A stretch of DNA of 64,000 bases, taken from NCBI RefSeq assembly GCF_003664585.1, contig NZ_RCHI01000005.1, positions 210,264-274,263 of the forward strand, given 5' to 3'. Below the pieces are notes generated by a model. That model saw only the letters and a program-made list of their open reading frames with translations. It had not been told where the DNA came from and ran no database searches. The stretch's first letter is position 1. Each line of letters starts with the position of its first letter. Made by a program: the position numbers and the translations under genes. Source of the DNA: Paenirhodobacter hankyongi (GTDB lineage Bacteria > Pseudomonadota > Alphaproteobacteria > Rhodobacterales > Rhodobacteraceae). Below are positions 25,324 through 34,407 of this stretch, piece after piece.

Positions 25324-25342
25324 CGCGTTTCCTTATGTCTCG

Positions 25343-25361
25343 GGGCGGGCAGCGCCCGCCC
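25343..25361 (-). promoter_or_regulatory. Stem-loop between phaP and phaC
   Basis: An 8-bp GC stem (GGGCGGGC/GCCCGCCC) with a 3-nt loop lies in the 50-nt gap between the phasin stop and the phaC start. There is no T-run. It probably stabilises the phasin mRNA end or attenuates phaC. Confidence 0.5.
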
Positions 25362-25373
25362 GTTGCGTCCGTC

Positions 25374-25754
25374 TCAGTCCTTGGTCTTGCCTCCGGCAGC
25401 CGACACCATCGCCGCGCCCTCCTCCGTCGCGGTGCGGATCGCCTGCTCGGCAATTTCGGTGGCCGATGCGGCCAGCTTGTTCGTCTCGACCGAATAATCG
25501 GTCAGCATCTTCTGCCAGAAGCCCTGCCACATCGCCATGGCTTCGGCGGGGGAGCCGGCATCGGCCAGTTCGTCGAGCATCTCGCGGTCGCGCTCGAAGC
25601 GGGCCTTGAGAAACTCCAGCATCTCGATGTTGTGCTTCAGCATCGACTCGGCCATCCGAGCCTGCGGCTTCATGAACATCGTCCAGGTGTCGGCCGACGG
25701 CGCCTTCAGCATGGAGGTGAAGGTGGTCGTCGAGGTGGTCGTCTTCGGTGGCAT
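25374..25754 (-). CDS. phaP: Phasin, granule-associated protein
   Basis: A 126-residue helical protein of the phasin family that coats PHA granules. The central part is amphipathic (ARMAESMLKHNIEMLEFLKA) and the C-terminus is Ala-rich. The ATG follows GGAGGAC. Its place directly upstream of phaC supports the call. No phaR, phaZ or phaAB occurs in the window. Confidence 0.88.
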   Translation of the reverse strand: MPPKTTTSTTTFTSMLKAPSADTWTMFMKPQARMAESMLKHNIEMLEFLKARFERDREMLDELADAGSPAEAMAMWQGFWQKMLTDYSVETNKLAASATEIAEQAIRTATEEGAAMVSAAGGKTKD

Positions 25755-26244
25755 GACTGTCCTCCTTCAGGTTAGCCAATGCACGAACTCTAGCACGATT
25801 TCGCAGGTGCAGAATTGATCTGTGACAATCTCTGCACTTGCGGACGCCGCGGCACCCTTTGCCTGCCTGTCCCGCAGGCAAAGTGATTCGCGCGTCGCAA
25901 CCGTTCATCGCCATTTCATGCCTGCATATTTTATCAGCAGGTTGACGATTCAATGCCGAAGCGGAAAACATTTTTCTGCCCGGCGCCCGGCCGCTGTCGC
26001 CGAACCCGGCATCGCGCTTGTTCCGTGACATGTCTCTGTCATAGCTGATGTATCGACGGGTGCCTCGGGCTCCCGCCCCTGCCGCAATGGCGCGGCGTTC
26101 TCGATCTTCGCCCGCAAGGGCTGCAGCAACGGGGCTGCGACTTCGATTCGGAACCTTTCCGGTCGTGGGAGCGCCGTTGCCGTCTCGCGCTTCCCGATCT
26201 CAGCCCCGGGTCCGGCCCTGCCGGCCCTCCGCCAGGAGACCGCC
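25755..26244. other. Divergent phaP/nirB intergenic region
   Basis: About 490 nt contain no credible gene. The phaP half carries the inverted repeats listed at 25807-25883. The nirB half is a long, GC-rich probable leader; a small GCAA-capped stem (GCCC/GGGC) is visible near 26105-26118. I could not find the paired hexaloop hairpins of a NasT-type antiterminator leader. Confidence 0.5.
25807..25883. promoter_or_regulatory. Two inverted repeats upstream of phaP, possible PhaR operators
   Basis: GTGCAGA (25807-25813) pairs with TCTGCAC (25831-25837), and CTTTGCCTGC (25857-25866) pairs perfectly with GCAGGCAAAG (25874-25883). Paracoccus PhaR is known to bind TGC/GCA-rich inverted sequences of CTGC..GCAG type in front of phaP, so these are candidate operators. 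The regulator gene is not in the window. Confidence 0.5.
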
Positions 26245-28695
26245 ATGCGCGATATCAGGAAAAAACTCGTCATCATCGGCAACGGCATGGCGCCGGGGCG
26301 GATGCTCGAACATCTGTTCGAGCTGACCACGGCCTACGAGGTCACCATCTTCAACGCCGAGCCGCGGGTGAATTACGACCGCATCATGCTCAGCCCCGTG
26401 CTTTCGGGCGAGAAGAGCTATGCCGACATCATCATCCACGGCGACGGCTTCTATGCCGAGCACGGCATCACGCTCCACAAGGGCGAACGCGTCGTCTCGA
26501 TCGATCGGGCGCGTCGCGCGGTGATCTCGGACAAGGGCACGGTCGCGGCCTATGACAAGCTCGTCATCGCCACCGGCTCGGCGCCTGTCATCATCCCGGT
26601 GCCGGGGCACGATCTGCCGGGCGTCGTCGCCTATCGCGACCTCGACGACACCGCGGCGATGATCGCCGCGGCCGAAACGGGTGGGCGCGCGGTGGTGATC
26701 GGCGGCGGGCTTCTGGGCCTCGAAGCGGCGGCGGGGCTGCGGGCGCGTGGCATGGAGGTCACCGTGCTGCACCTGATGCCCTCGCTGATGGAGCGTCAGC
26801 TCGACCCCGCGGCGGGCTATTTGCTGCAGCGCGAGCTCGAGGGCCGCGGCATCGCGGTGCGCTGCGCCGCCAACACCAGGGCCATCCTCGGCGCCGACCG
26901 GGTCGAGGGCGTCGAGCTCGCCGACGGCACGGTGATCGGCGCCGATCTGGTGGTGATGGCGGTCGGCATCCGGCCGAACACCCAGATCGCCCGCGACGCG
27001 GGGCTGGCCGTCAACCGCGGCATCGTCACCGACGCGCAGATGCGCAGCGACGACCCCGACATCTTCGCGCTTGGCGAATGTGCCGAGGTCGGCGGCATGG
27101 TCTATGGCCTCGTCGCGCCGCTCTACGACATGGCGCGGATCGCCGCCCATGCGCTGGCTGGCGCCGAGGTCGAGGGCTTCCGCCATCAGGAGACGCCGAC
27201 CAAGCTGAAGGTGACCGGCGTCAGCCTCTATTCGGTGGGCGAGTTCGGCGAGGGCGAGGGCCGCGAGGACATCGTCCTGCGCGACGCCCGCCGCGGCAGC
27301 TACAAGCGGGTGATCCTGAAGGACAGCCGGGTGATCGGCGCGGTGCTCTATGGCGATGTTGCCGATGGCGGCTGGTACAACGAGATGCTGAAATCGGGCC
27401 GCGACGTCAGCGACATCCGCGACACGCTGATCTTCGGCGAGCGGCATCAGGGCGGCGGCAGCTTCGACCCGGTCGCGGCGGCGGCGGCGCTGCCAGACGA
27501 TGCCGAGATCTGCGGTTGCAACGGCATCTGCAAGGGCACCATCGTCCGTGCGATCACCGAAAAGGGGCTGAGCTCGCTGGCCGAGGTGCGCGCCACCACC
27601 AAGGCCTCGGCCTCCTGCGGCACCTGTGCGAACTCGGTCGAGAACGTCATCCGGGCGGTGCTCGGCGATGCCTATGCGCAACAGGCCGAGGGCATCTGCG
27701 CCTGCACCGATCACGGCCACGACACGATCCGCCGCGCGATCCGCGCGAAGGGGCTGAAGTCGATCCCAGCGGTGATGCAGGCGCTTGAATGGCGCACCCC
27801 CGAAGGCTGCGCGAAATGCCGCCCGGCGCTGAACTATTACCTCATGGCCGACTGGCCGGGCGAATACGAGGACGACATGCAGTCGCGCTTCATCAACGAG
27901 CGCGTGCACGCCAACATCCAGAAGGACGGCACCTATTCGGTGGTGCCGCGGATCTGGGGCGGCGTGACCTCGGTGGCCGAGCTGCGCGCCATCGCCGATG
28001 TCGCCGAGAAATACGACGTCCCCGAGGTGAAGTTCACCGGCGGCCAGCGCATCGACCTTCTGGGCGTGAAGAAGGAAGACCTGCTCGGCGTCTGGAAGGA
28101 TCTGAACGACGCCGGCATGGTCTCGGGCGCGGCCTATGCCAAGGGGCTGCGCACGGTGAAGACCTGCGTCGGCACCGACTGGTGCCGCTTCGGCACGCAG
28201 GATTCGACCGGGCTGGGCGTGAAGCTTGAGAAGTTTCTCTGGGGCTCGTGGACGCCGGCCAAGCTCAAGCTTGCCGTCACCGGCTGCCCGCGCAACTGCG
28301 CCGAGGCGACCTGCAAGGACATCGGGGTGATCTGCGTCGACAGCGGCTATCAGGTGGTCTACGGCGGCGCCGCGGGGCTGCACATCCAGGGCACGACGGA
28401 ACTCGGCCTCGTGAAGACCGAGGAGGAGGTGATCGAGGTGATCGCCGCCCTCACCCAGTATTACCGCGAAACCGGCTTCTATCTTGAACGCGTCTACAAA
28501 TGGGCGAAGCGGCTTGGCTATGACCAGGTCAAGGCGGTGGTCTTCGACGATCTCGCCGCGCGGCGCGCCCTGCACGACCGCTTCGTCTACAGCCAGCGCT
28601 TCGCGCAGATCGACCCCTGGGCCGAGCGCGTCGAGGGCAAGTATTCCCATGAATTCGCGCCGATGGCGGCGCTCAAACTGGAGGCCGCGGAATGA
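26245..28695 (+). CDS. nirB: NAD(P)H nitrite reductase, large subunit
   Basis: An 816-residue assimilatory nitrite reductase that takes six electrons from NAD(P)H to make ammonium in the cytoplasm. The order is: FAD fold (IIGNGMAPG), NAD fold (VVIGGGLLGLEAA), two BFD-like [2Fe-2S] segments (CGCNGICKG and CGTCANSV; CACTDHGHD), ferredoxin-like half domains, and the siroheme/[4Fe-4S] site (CVGTDWCRFG and TGCPRNCAEATCKD). Its stop overlaps nirD by ATGA. No nitrate reductase or transporter gene lies next to it. Confidence 0.96.
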   Translation: MRDIRKKLVIIGNGMAPGRMLEHLFELTTAYEVTIFNAEPRVNYDRIMLSPVLSGEKSYADIIIHGDGFYAEHGITLHKGERVVSIDRARRAVISDKGTVAAYDKLVIATGSAPVIIPVPGHDLPGVVAYRDLDDTAAMIAAAETGGRAVVIGGGLLGLEAAAGLRARGMEVTVLHLMPSLMERQLDPAAGYLLQRELEGRGIAVRCAANTRAILGADRVEGVELADGTVIGADLVVMAVGIRPNTQIARDAGLAVNRGIVTDAQMRSDDPDIFALGECAEVGGMVYGLVAPLYDMARIAAHALAGAEVEGFRHQETPTKLKVTGVSLYSVGEFGEGEGREDIVLRDARRGSYKRVILKDSRVIGAVLYGDVADGGWYNEMLKSGRDVSDIRDTLIFGERHQGGGSFDPVAAAAALPDDAEICGCNGICKGTIVRAITEKGLSSLAEVRATTKASASCGTCANSVENVIRAVLGDAYAQQAEGICACTDHGHDTIRRAIRAKGLKSIPAVMQALEWRTPEGCAKCRPALNYYLMADWPGEYEDDMQSRFINERVHANIQKDGTYSVVPRIWGGVTSVAELRAIADVAEKYDVPEVKFTGGQRIDLLGVKKEDLLGVWKDLNDAGMVSGAAYAKGLRTVKTCVGTDWCRFGTQDSTGLGVKLEKFLWGSWTPAKLKLAVTGCPRNCAEATCKDIGVICVDSGYQVVYGGAAGLHIQGTTELGLVKTEEEVIEVIAALTQYYRETGFYLERVYKWAKRLGYDQVKAVVFDDLAARRALHDRFVYSQRFAQIDPWAERVEGKYSHEFAPMAALKLEAAE

Positions 28696-29018
28696 ACGCG
28701 CAAGCCACCCCCCTCACCTGGACCGCGATCGGCACGCTTGACGACATCCCGCGCCAGGGCGCGCGCTGCGTGCGCAACGGGCGCATGACGATCGCCGTCT
28801 TCCGCACTGCCGACGACCGCCTCTTCGCGCTCGAGGACCGCTGCCCGCACCGCAACGGGCCGCTGAGCCAGGGCATCGTGCATGACGGCTGCGTCACCTG
28901 CCCGCTGCACAACTGGGTGATCTCGCTCGAGACCGGCGCCGCGCAGGGCGCCGACAGCGGTGCCACCGCCACCTTCCCCGTCCGTCTCGAGGGCACGACC
29001 GTGCTTCTGGGGCTCTGA
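28692..29018 (+). CDS. nirD: NAD(P)H nitrite reductase, small subunit
   Basis: A 108-residue Rieske-type protein forming the NirBD enzyme. CPHRNGPL and CPLHNW carry the two Cys and two His that bind the [2Fe-2S] cluster in true Rieske proteins; here all four are present, whereas some enterobacterial NirD lack them. The start overlaps nirB by 4 nt. Confidence 0.94.
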   Translation: MNAQATPLTWTAIGTLDDIPRQGARCVRNGRMTIAVFRTADDRLFALEDRCPHRNGPLSQGIVHDGCVTCPLHNWVISLETGAAQGADSGATATFPVRLEGTTVLLGL

Positions 29019-29150
29019 GTTCAGGCTTTTCGGGGGGCCGAACGGCACGAGCTCCCGCGGATCACGGCCCCTTCCCCGGGGATCTTCGCCGTCACGAAAG
29101 ACCGTCGCGCGCCCTGCCCCGAACCCCTTCCGCGCAGGCCCGACGGCCAG

Positions 29151-29178
29151 AGGCCCCGCCGGCATCCCGGCGGGGCCT
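29151..29178. terminator. Hairpin between nirD and the dehydrogenase gene
   Basis: A perfect 12-bp GC stem (29151-29162 with 29167-29178) with loop CATC sits between convergent genes. There is no clear T-run, so it may work with Rho or in either direction. Confidence 0.65.
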
Positions 29179-29186
29179 GCTGTGTC

Positions 29187-30059
29187 TCAGCCCAGCTTGC
29201 GCAGCCGCGCGATCAGGCTCGAGGTGTCCCAGCGACCGCCGCCCATGGCCTGCACCTCCTTGTAGAACTGATCGACGAGCGCGGTGACCGGCAGGCTTGC
29301 CCCGGTCTCGTCGGCGGTGGCGAGGCAGATCCCCAGATCCTTGCGCATCCAGTCGACGGCGAAACCGAAGTCGAATTTCCCCGCCTCCATCGTCTGGTAG
29401 CGGTTCGACATCTGCCAGCTGCCCGCCGCGCCCTGGCTGATCGCCTCGACCACGTCCGAGATCGGCAGCCCCGCCTTCTCGGCGAAATGCAGCGCCTCGG
29501 AGAGGCCCTGCACGAGGCCCGCGATGGCGATCTGGTTGCACATCTTGGTCAGCTGCCCGGCCCCCGTCTCGCCCATCCGCCGGCAGGCCTTGGCATAGGC
29601 CGCGATCACCGGCTCGGCCGCGGCATAATCGGCCTCGGAGCCGCCGCACATCACCGTCAGCACGCCGTTCTCGGCGCCCGCCTGCCCGCCCGAGACCGGC
29701 GCATCGACAAAGCCAAGGCCCATCGGTGCGGCCAGCGCCGAGAGTTCGCGCGTGACCTTGGCCGAGACCGTGGTGTGATCGACGAAGATCGCATCCTGGC
29801 CCATGCCCGCAAAGGCGCCCTCGTCGCCCAGACAGACGGCGCGCAGATCGTCGTCATTGCCGACGCAGGCCATGACGAAATCGGCGCCCTCGGCGGCGGC
29901 GGCCGGCGTGGGGGCGGCTCGCCCGCCATGGCGCGCGACCCAGGCCTCGGCCTTGGCCGGGGTGCGGTTGTAGACCGTCACCTCGTGTCCTTTCGCGGCC
30001 AGATGCCCCGCCATCGGAAAGCCCATCACCCCGAGCCCCAGAAATGCCACCTTCGCCAT
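29187..30059 (-). CDS. Beta-hydroxyacid dehydrogenase, 3-hydroxyisobutyrate dehydrogenase family
   Basis: A 290-residue NAD(P)-dependent dehydrogenase. The N-terminal Rossmann motif is GLGVMGFPMAGHL, the substrate motif is DAPVSGGQAGAENG, and the catalytic lysine lies in GAGQLTKMCNQ. The C-terminal helical domain is intact. The substrate could be 3-hydroxyisobutyrate, tartronate semialdehyde or a related acid; it cannot be fixed from sequence. The ATG at 30059 after GGGAGC is preferred to upstream in-frame starts that add unrelated residues. Confidence 0.88.
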   Translation of the reverse strand: MAKVAFLGLGVMGFPMAGHLAAKGHEVTVYNRTPAKAEAWVARHGGRAAPTPAAAAEGADFVMACVGNDDDLRAVCLGDEGAFAGMGQDAIFVDHTTVSAKVTRELSALAAPMGLGFVDAPVSGGQAGAENGVLTVMCGGSEADYAAAEPVIAAYAKACRRMGETGAGQLTKMCNQIAIAGLVQGLSEALHFAEKAGLPISDVVEAISQGAAGSWQMSNRYQTMEAGKFDFGFAVDWMRKDLGICLATADETGASLPVTALVDQFYKEVQAMGGGRWDTSSLIARLRKLG

Positions 30060-30177
30060 GGGTCTGCTCCCGCTTTCTTGCGCGAAACGCGCGTTGATCA
30101 TTGGTCCTGCCTGACTTAGTAACCTCTCGTCCCGCCCCGTCAACCGACGCCCCCTCCCTCAGCCGCCGAGCCTGCCG

Positions 30178-32646
30178 ATGTTCACCCTGTTTCGCTGGAT
30201 GGTCCGCCTTGTCACGCTGGCGCTCGTGGCGCTGGTTCTGGTGGGGCTCGGGGCGTGGTATTTCGCCTCGCGCTCGCTGCCCGATTACAACGCGACCTAC
30301 AGCGTCGCGGGCATCTCGGCCCCGGTCGAAATCGTGCGCTCGACCGAGGACGTGCCGCATATCTTCGGCAAGACCGATGCCGACGTGTTCTTCGCCCTCG
30401 GCCTTGCCCATGCGCAGGACCGGCTGTGGCAGATGACCGTGCTGCGCCGCACCGTGCAGGGCCGGCTGAGCGAGGTCTTCGGGGCCGAGACGCTGAAGAC
30501 CGACGAGCTGATGCGCCGTCTCGACCTTTACGGGGCGGCGGTGAAATCGGTGGCGGCGCAGGACGAAGAGACGAAGGCCGCGCTCGAGGCCTATGCGCGC
30601 GGCGTCAACGCCTGGATCGAGGAGGTGAACGAGGGGGCGCTTGGTCGCGGCGCGCCCGAGTTCTTCCTGTTCAAGGCCGATATCGCCTATTGGACGCCGG
30701 CCGATTCCATCGCCATCCTCAAGCTTCTGGCCGCCGAGACCGCAAGCCAGGTGCAGACCGAAGTGCTGCGCGCGCGCGTCTCGATGCTGGGCCAGAACTG
30801 GGTCAAGGACATCCTGCCCGACGTGCCGGGCGCAGGCACCGCGGCGCTGCCTGATTATGCAAGCCTCTTCCCCGGGCTGACCCCCGGCGTGAAGCTCGCC
30901 GATGCCGAGGGTGCGATGTCGCCCTTCCCGCCGCGCGACTTCGCCGGCGCCTCGAATGCCGCCGCCGCCGCGCCGCGCCGCTCGGCCGCGGGCGGTACGC
31001 TGCTGGCGAACGACCCGCACATGGCCTTCACCGCGCCGTCGTGGTGGTATCTCGCGCGCCTCGAGCTGCGCAGCGGCGGCGTCATCGGCGCCACCATCCC
31101 GGGCATTCCGCTGGTGCTGAGCGGGCGCAACCCACGGCTCGGCTGGGGCATCACCTCGGCCCATGTCGACGATCAGGACCTGCATATCGAGGAGTTGAAC
31201 CCCGCCGATCCCGAGCGCTACCGCACGCCCGACGGCTGGAAGGCCTTCGACACCCGCCACGCGATCATCGAGGTCAAGGATGCCCAGCCCGTCACCATCA
31301 CCCTGCGCTGGACCGACAACGGCCCGGTGCTGCCCGCGGGTCATTTCAACCTCGCCGCGATCACCCCGCCGGGCGATGTCGTCTCGCTGAACTGGACCGC
31401 ACTCGACCCCGCCGACACCTCGATGAGCGCGGGGCTCGCGCTGATGCAGGCGGGCTCGGTCGAGGCGGCGGTGACGGCGGGCGAGCGCTACATCGCGCCG
31501 GCCGAGAACCTGATCCTCGCCGATGAAAAGGGCGTCGGCATGGTGACGATCGGCGCGATCCCGGCCCGCGATCCGGGCCACACCACGCAGGGCCGCATGC
31601 CCTCGCCGGGCTGGGAGACGGTGAACCGCTGGCAGGGCCGTCTGCCCTATGCCGACAACCCGCGCTTCCTGAACCCCGAGGGCGGCATCGTCATCAACAC
31701 CAACAACAAGATGATCGACCGCCCCTTCCCCTACAACGTCAGCTTCGACTGGGGCGACAGCCAGCGCGTGCTGCGCCTGACGCGGCTGATGGGCGAGCGC
31801 GAGGTGCATTCGCGCGAAAGCTTCATCTCGGCTCAGCTTGACACCGTCTCGCCCGCCGCGCGCAACCTGCTGCCGCTGGTCGGCAAGGACCTGTGGTTCA
31901 CCGGCGAGGCCGCGCCCGAGGGCACGCCCGAACGGCTGCGCCAGCGCGCGCTCGAGCTGCTCGCCGCCTGGGATGGCGACATGAACGAGCACCTGCCCGA
32001 GCCGCTGATCTATGCCGCCTGGATGCGCCATCTGCAGAACCGGCTGATCCGCGACGAGCTCGGCCCGCTCGCCACGGAATTCACCCATCTCGAGCCGCTC
32101 TTCATCGAGCGCGTCTTCCGCAACACCGAGGGCGCCAGCCGCTGGTGCGACGTGATGCAATCGGCCCCGGTCGAGACCTGCACCGACATCGCGCGGATCT
32201 CGCTCGACGAGGCGCTCCTGGAGCTGAAGGCGAAATACGGGCCCAATATCGAAAGCTGGCGCTGGGGCGACGCGCATGAGGCGCTGCACGATCACGCCGT
32301 GCTCGGCAAGACGCCGATCCTGAACTGGCTGATGAACATCCGGCAATCGACCTCGGGCGGCGATTTCACCCTGAACCGCGGCCTGACCTCGGGCACGGGC
32401 GCGAACCCCTTCGCCAATGTGAACGGCGCGGGCTATCGCGGCGTCTATGATTTCGCCGATCCCGACAGCTCGGTCTTCATCATCGCCACCGGCCAGTCGG
32501 GGCACCCGCTCAGCCGCCATTACGACGACCTGTCGGAGCTGTGGCGGCGCGGCGAATATATCCCGATGTCGCTCGACCCGGACCTCGCCCGCGCCGCGGC
32601 CGCCGGCATCACCCGGCTCGAACCCGCCGCACCCGACGACAAGTAA
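30178..32646 (+). CDS. Penicillin acylase-family N-terminal-nucleophile hydrolase
   Basis: An 822-residue precursor with a membrane anchor or uncleaved signal (residues 6-28) and an alpha-spacer-beta layout. The presumed self-cleavage and nucleophile site is Ser259 in FAGASNA, followed by the conserved LLANDPHM. The usual tryptophan after SNA is replaced by alanine. Related enzymes hydrolyse acyl-homoserine lactones, penicillins or cephalosporins; the natural substrate here is unknown. Single gene with its own terminator. Confidence 0.9.
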   Translation: MFTLFRWMVRLVTLALVALVLVGLGAWYFASRSLPDYNATYSVAGISAPVEIVRSTEDVPHIFGKTDADVFFALGLAHAQDRLWQMTVLRRTVQGRLSEVFGAETLKTDELMRRLDLYGAAVKSVAAQDEETKAALEAYARGVNAWIEEVNEGALGRGAPEFFLFKADIAYWTPADSIAILKLLAAETASQVQTEVLRARVSMLGQNWVKDILPDVPGAGTAALPDYASLFPGLTPGVKLADAEGAMSPFPPRDFAGASNAAAAAPRRSAAGGTLLANDPHMAFTAPSWWYLARLELRSGGVIGATIPGIPLVLSGRNPRLGWGITSAHVDDQDLHIEELNPADPERYRTPDGWKAFDTRHAIIEVKDAQPVTITLRWTDNGPVLPAGHFNLAAITPPGDVVSLNWTALDPADTSMSAGLALMQAGSVEAAVTAGERYIAPAENLILADEKGVGMVTIGAIPARDPGHTTQGRMPSPGWETVNRWQGRLPYADNPRFLNPEGGIVINTNNKMIDRPFPYNVSFDWGDSQRVLRLTRLMGEREVHSRESFISAQLDTVSPAARNLLPLVGKDLWFTGEAAPEGTPERLRQRALELLAAWDGDMNEHLPEPLIYAAWMRHLQNRLIRDELGPLATEFTHLEPLFIERVFRNTEGASRWCDVMQSAPVETCTDIARISLDEALLELKAKYGPNIESWRWGDAHEALHDHAVLGKTPILNWLMNIRQSTSGGDFTLNRGLTSGTGANPFANVNGAGYRGVYDFADPDSSVFIIATGQSGHPLSRHYDDLSELWRRGEYIPMSLDPDLARAAAAGITRLEPAAPDDK

Positions 32647-32661
32647 GCCCCCGGGCAAGAC

Positions 32662-32698
32662 AAAAGCCGCGGCACAGGGATCCCGTGCCGCGGCTTTT
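32662..32698. terminator. Bidirectional terminator between the acylase gene and hflX
   Basis: A 14-bp stem, AAAAGCCGCGGCAC (32662-32675) with GTGCCGCGGCTTTT (32685-32698), and a 9-nt loop. Confidence 0.92.
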
Positions 32699-32727
32699 CC
32701 TTGTCCGAAGACGCCCGCCGGAGGCCC
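32699..32727 (-). repeat. Dispersed intergenic element, copy 2
   Basis: Minus strand: CCTCCGGCGGGCGTCTTCGG followed by ACAAGGAA. It starts about 23 nt after the hflX stop and abuts the terminator. It is the most divergent copy in the GTATTT core. Confidence 0.5.
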
Positions 32728-32749
32728 CGGCCGGAGGCGGCGCCCGCGC

Positions 32750-34033
32750 TCAGAGCGCGCGGAAGCGGTGCCGCTGGCTCGTCGACCAGTTCACGTCAAG
32801 GTCCCAGCCGTCCTTCGTCTCGCGCTCGCCGCGCACGACGTTCTGCTCGTGCAGCCAGGCGCGGGCGCGGCCCTGATCGAAGCCCAGGTGCAGCGCCTCG
32901 TCGTGACGCTCCTCGCCCAGCCGGGTCTCGATCGCCGCGAGCAGCGGCTCGAAGCCCTCGCCGGTCAGCGCCGAGACCGCCTGCACGTCGCCGCGCCGCG
33001 CATCCTGCACCAGAAGCGCCGCGCGGGTCTCCTCGGTCAGTGCGTCGATCTTGTTCCAGACCTCGATCAGCGGCACGTCCTCGGCCACACCGAGGCTTTC
33101 GAGGATCTCGCCGACATCGGCCGCCTGTTCCTCGGTCTCGGGGTGGGCGATGTCGCGCACGTGCAGGATCAGATCGGCCTCGAGCACCTCCTCGAGCGTG
33201 GCGCGGAAGGCGGCGACGAGTTCGTGCGGCAGATCCGAGATGAAGCCCACCGTGTCCGACAGGATCACCTTGCGCCCGGAGGGCAGCGTGATGCCGCGCA
33301 TCGTCGGGTCGAGCGTGGCGAAGAGCATGTCCTTGGCCAGCACGTCCGCCCCGGTCATCCGGTTGAAGAGCGTGGATTTCCCGGCGTTGGTATAGCCAAC
33401 GAGCGCGACGATCGGGAACGGCACCTTGCGCCGTGCGGCGCGGTGCAGCTCGCGCGTCTTCACCACCTTGGCAAGCTGACGGTGGATCTTGATGACCTGC
33501 TCGTCGATCGCGCGCCGGTCGGCCTCGATCTGCGTCTCGCCGGGGCCGCCGACAAAGCCGAAGCCGCCGCGCTGCCGCTCGAGGTGGGTCCAGGCGCGCA
33601 CCAGCCGCGTGCGCTGATAGCTGAGCGCGGCAAGCTCGACCTGCAGCACGCCCTCGCGGGTGCGGGCACGGTCGGCGAAGATCTCGAGGATCAGCCCGGT
33701 CCGGTCGAGGAGCTTCACTCCCCAGTCCTTCTCGAGGTTGCGCTGCTGCACCGGCGTCACCGGACCGTCGACGAGGACGAGATCGACCTCGGCCTCGTGC
33801 AGGCGCTCCTTCAGCTCGGCAAGCTTGCCGGTGCCGAACAGATGGCCGGGATTTGGTTTCGGAAGGCGCACGACCTCGGCGCCGACAACCTCGAGGTTCG
33901 GCAGGGCCGCCGCAAGCGAAACCGCCTCGGCGAGGCGGTGCTCCGGCAGACGGCGGGCATCGGCCGTCTTCAGATCGGGATGCAGGACCCAGGCCCGCGT
34001 GGGCCGGGCCTGCGACAGGACGGGATCGCTCAG
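32750..34033 (-). CDS. hflX: Ribosome-associated GTPase HflX, apparent CTG start
   Basis: A GTPase that splits stalled ribosomes. G motifs: [18 protein letters not shown]; the glycine-rich [14 protein letters not shown] helical linker is intact. The first in-frame GTG (33871) would remove about 54 conserved N-terminal residues. The homologous reading continues upstream to a CTG at 34033 ([19 protein letters not shown] follows), giving 427 residues like other HflX proteins, and no in-frame ATG, GTG or TTG exists there. The CTG overlaps the hfq stop as CTGA, mirroring the usual ATGA coupling. Gene call is firm; start is inferred. Confidence 0.9.
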   Translation of the reverse strand: MSDPVLSQARPTRAWVLHPDLKTADARRLPEHRLAEAVSLAAALPNLEVVGAEVVRLPKPNPGHLFGTGKLAELKERLHEAEVDLVLVDGPVTPVQQRNLEKDWGVKLLDRTGLILEIFADRARTREGVLQVELAALSYQRTRLVRAWTHLERQRGGFGFVGGPGETQIEADRRAIDEQVIKIHRQLAKVVKTRELHRAARRKVPFPIVALVGYTNAGKSTLFNRMTGADVLAKDMLFATLDPTMRGITLPSGRKVILSDTVGFISDLPHELVAAFRATLEEVLEADLILHVRDIAHPETEEQAADVGEILESLGVAEDVPLIEVWNKIDALTEETRAALLVQDARRGDVQAVSALTGEGFEPLLAAIETRLGEERHDEALHLGFDQGRARAWLHEQNVVRGERETKDGWDLDVNWSTSQRHRFRAL

Positions 34034-34263
34034 TCTTCGCCCTCGTACAGAGAAATCGGCTGACCCGGCATGATCGTCGAGATCGCGTGCTTGTAGACAA
34101 GCTGGCTCTGGCCGTCACGGCGCAGCAGCACGCAGAAGTTGTCGAACCAGGTGATCACGCCCTGCAGTTTGACCCCGTTGATGAGGAAGATCGTGACCGG
34201 AACCTTCGTCTTGCGGACGTGGTTGAGGAATGCGTCCTGCAGGTTCTGTTTGTCGGCAGCCAT
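34030..34263 (-). CDS. hfq: RNA chaperone Hfq
   Basis: A 77-residue Sm-like protein that forms a hexamer and matches small RNAs to mRNAs. Sm1 motif around [20 protein letters not shown]; Sm2 KHAISTIMP. It lacks the long C-terminal tail of enterobacterial Hfq, as is normal in Alphaproteobacteria. Overlaps hflX. Confidence 0.97.
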   Translation of the reverse strand: MAADKQNLQDAFLNHVRKTKVPVTIFLINGVKLQGVITWFDNFCVLLRRDGQSQLVYKHAISTIMPGQPISLYEGED

Positions 34264-34407
34264 TTTTTATTATGCCTTCGTGTTTTTGTCGCGCGCCGGC
34301 CGCGTTGCTGCGTCCGTGGGAATCAGTATGCGCAAGAGTGGGGGAGATTCCACCCCCAAAAACAGCCCGTTACCCCGTGCGCGGAAAAGATAGCGCTCGC
34401 AGCCGGG

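Noticed and set aside
26040..26244. NasT/ANTAR antitermination leader upstream of nirB
   Set aside because: I could not find the two hairpins with conserved hexaloops, nor a terminator between them and nirB.
26200..28650. 816-codon minus-strand frame opposite nirB
   Set aside because: Antisense shadow; nirB motifs are unambiguous.
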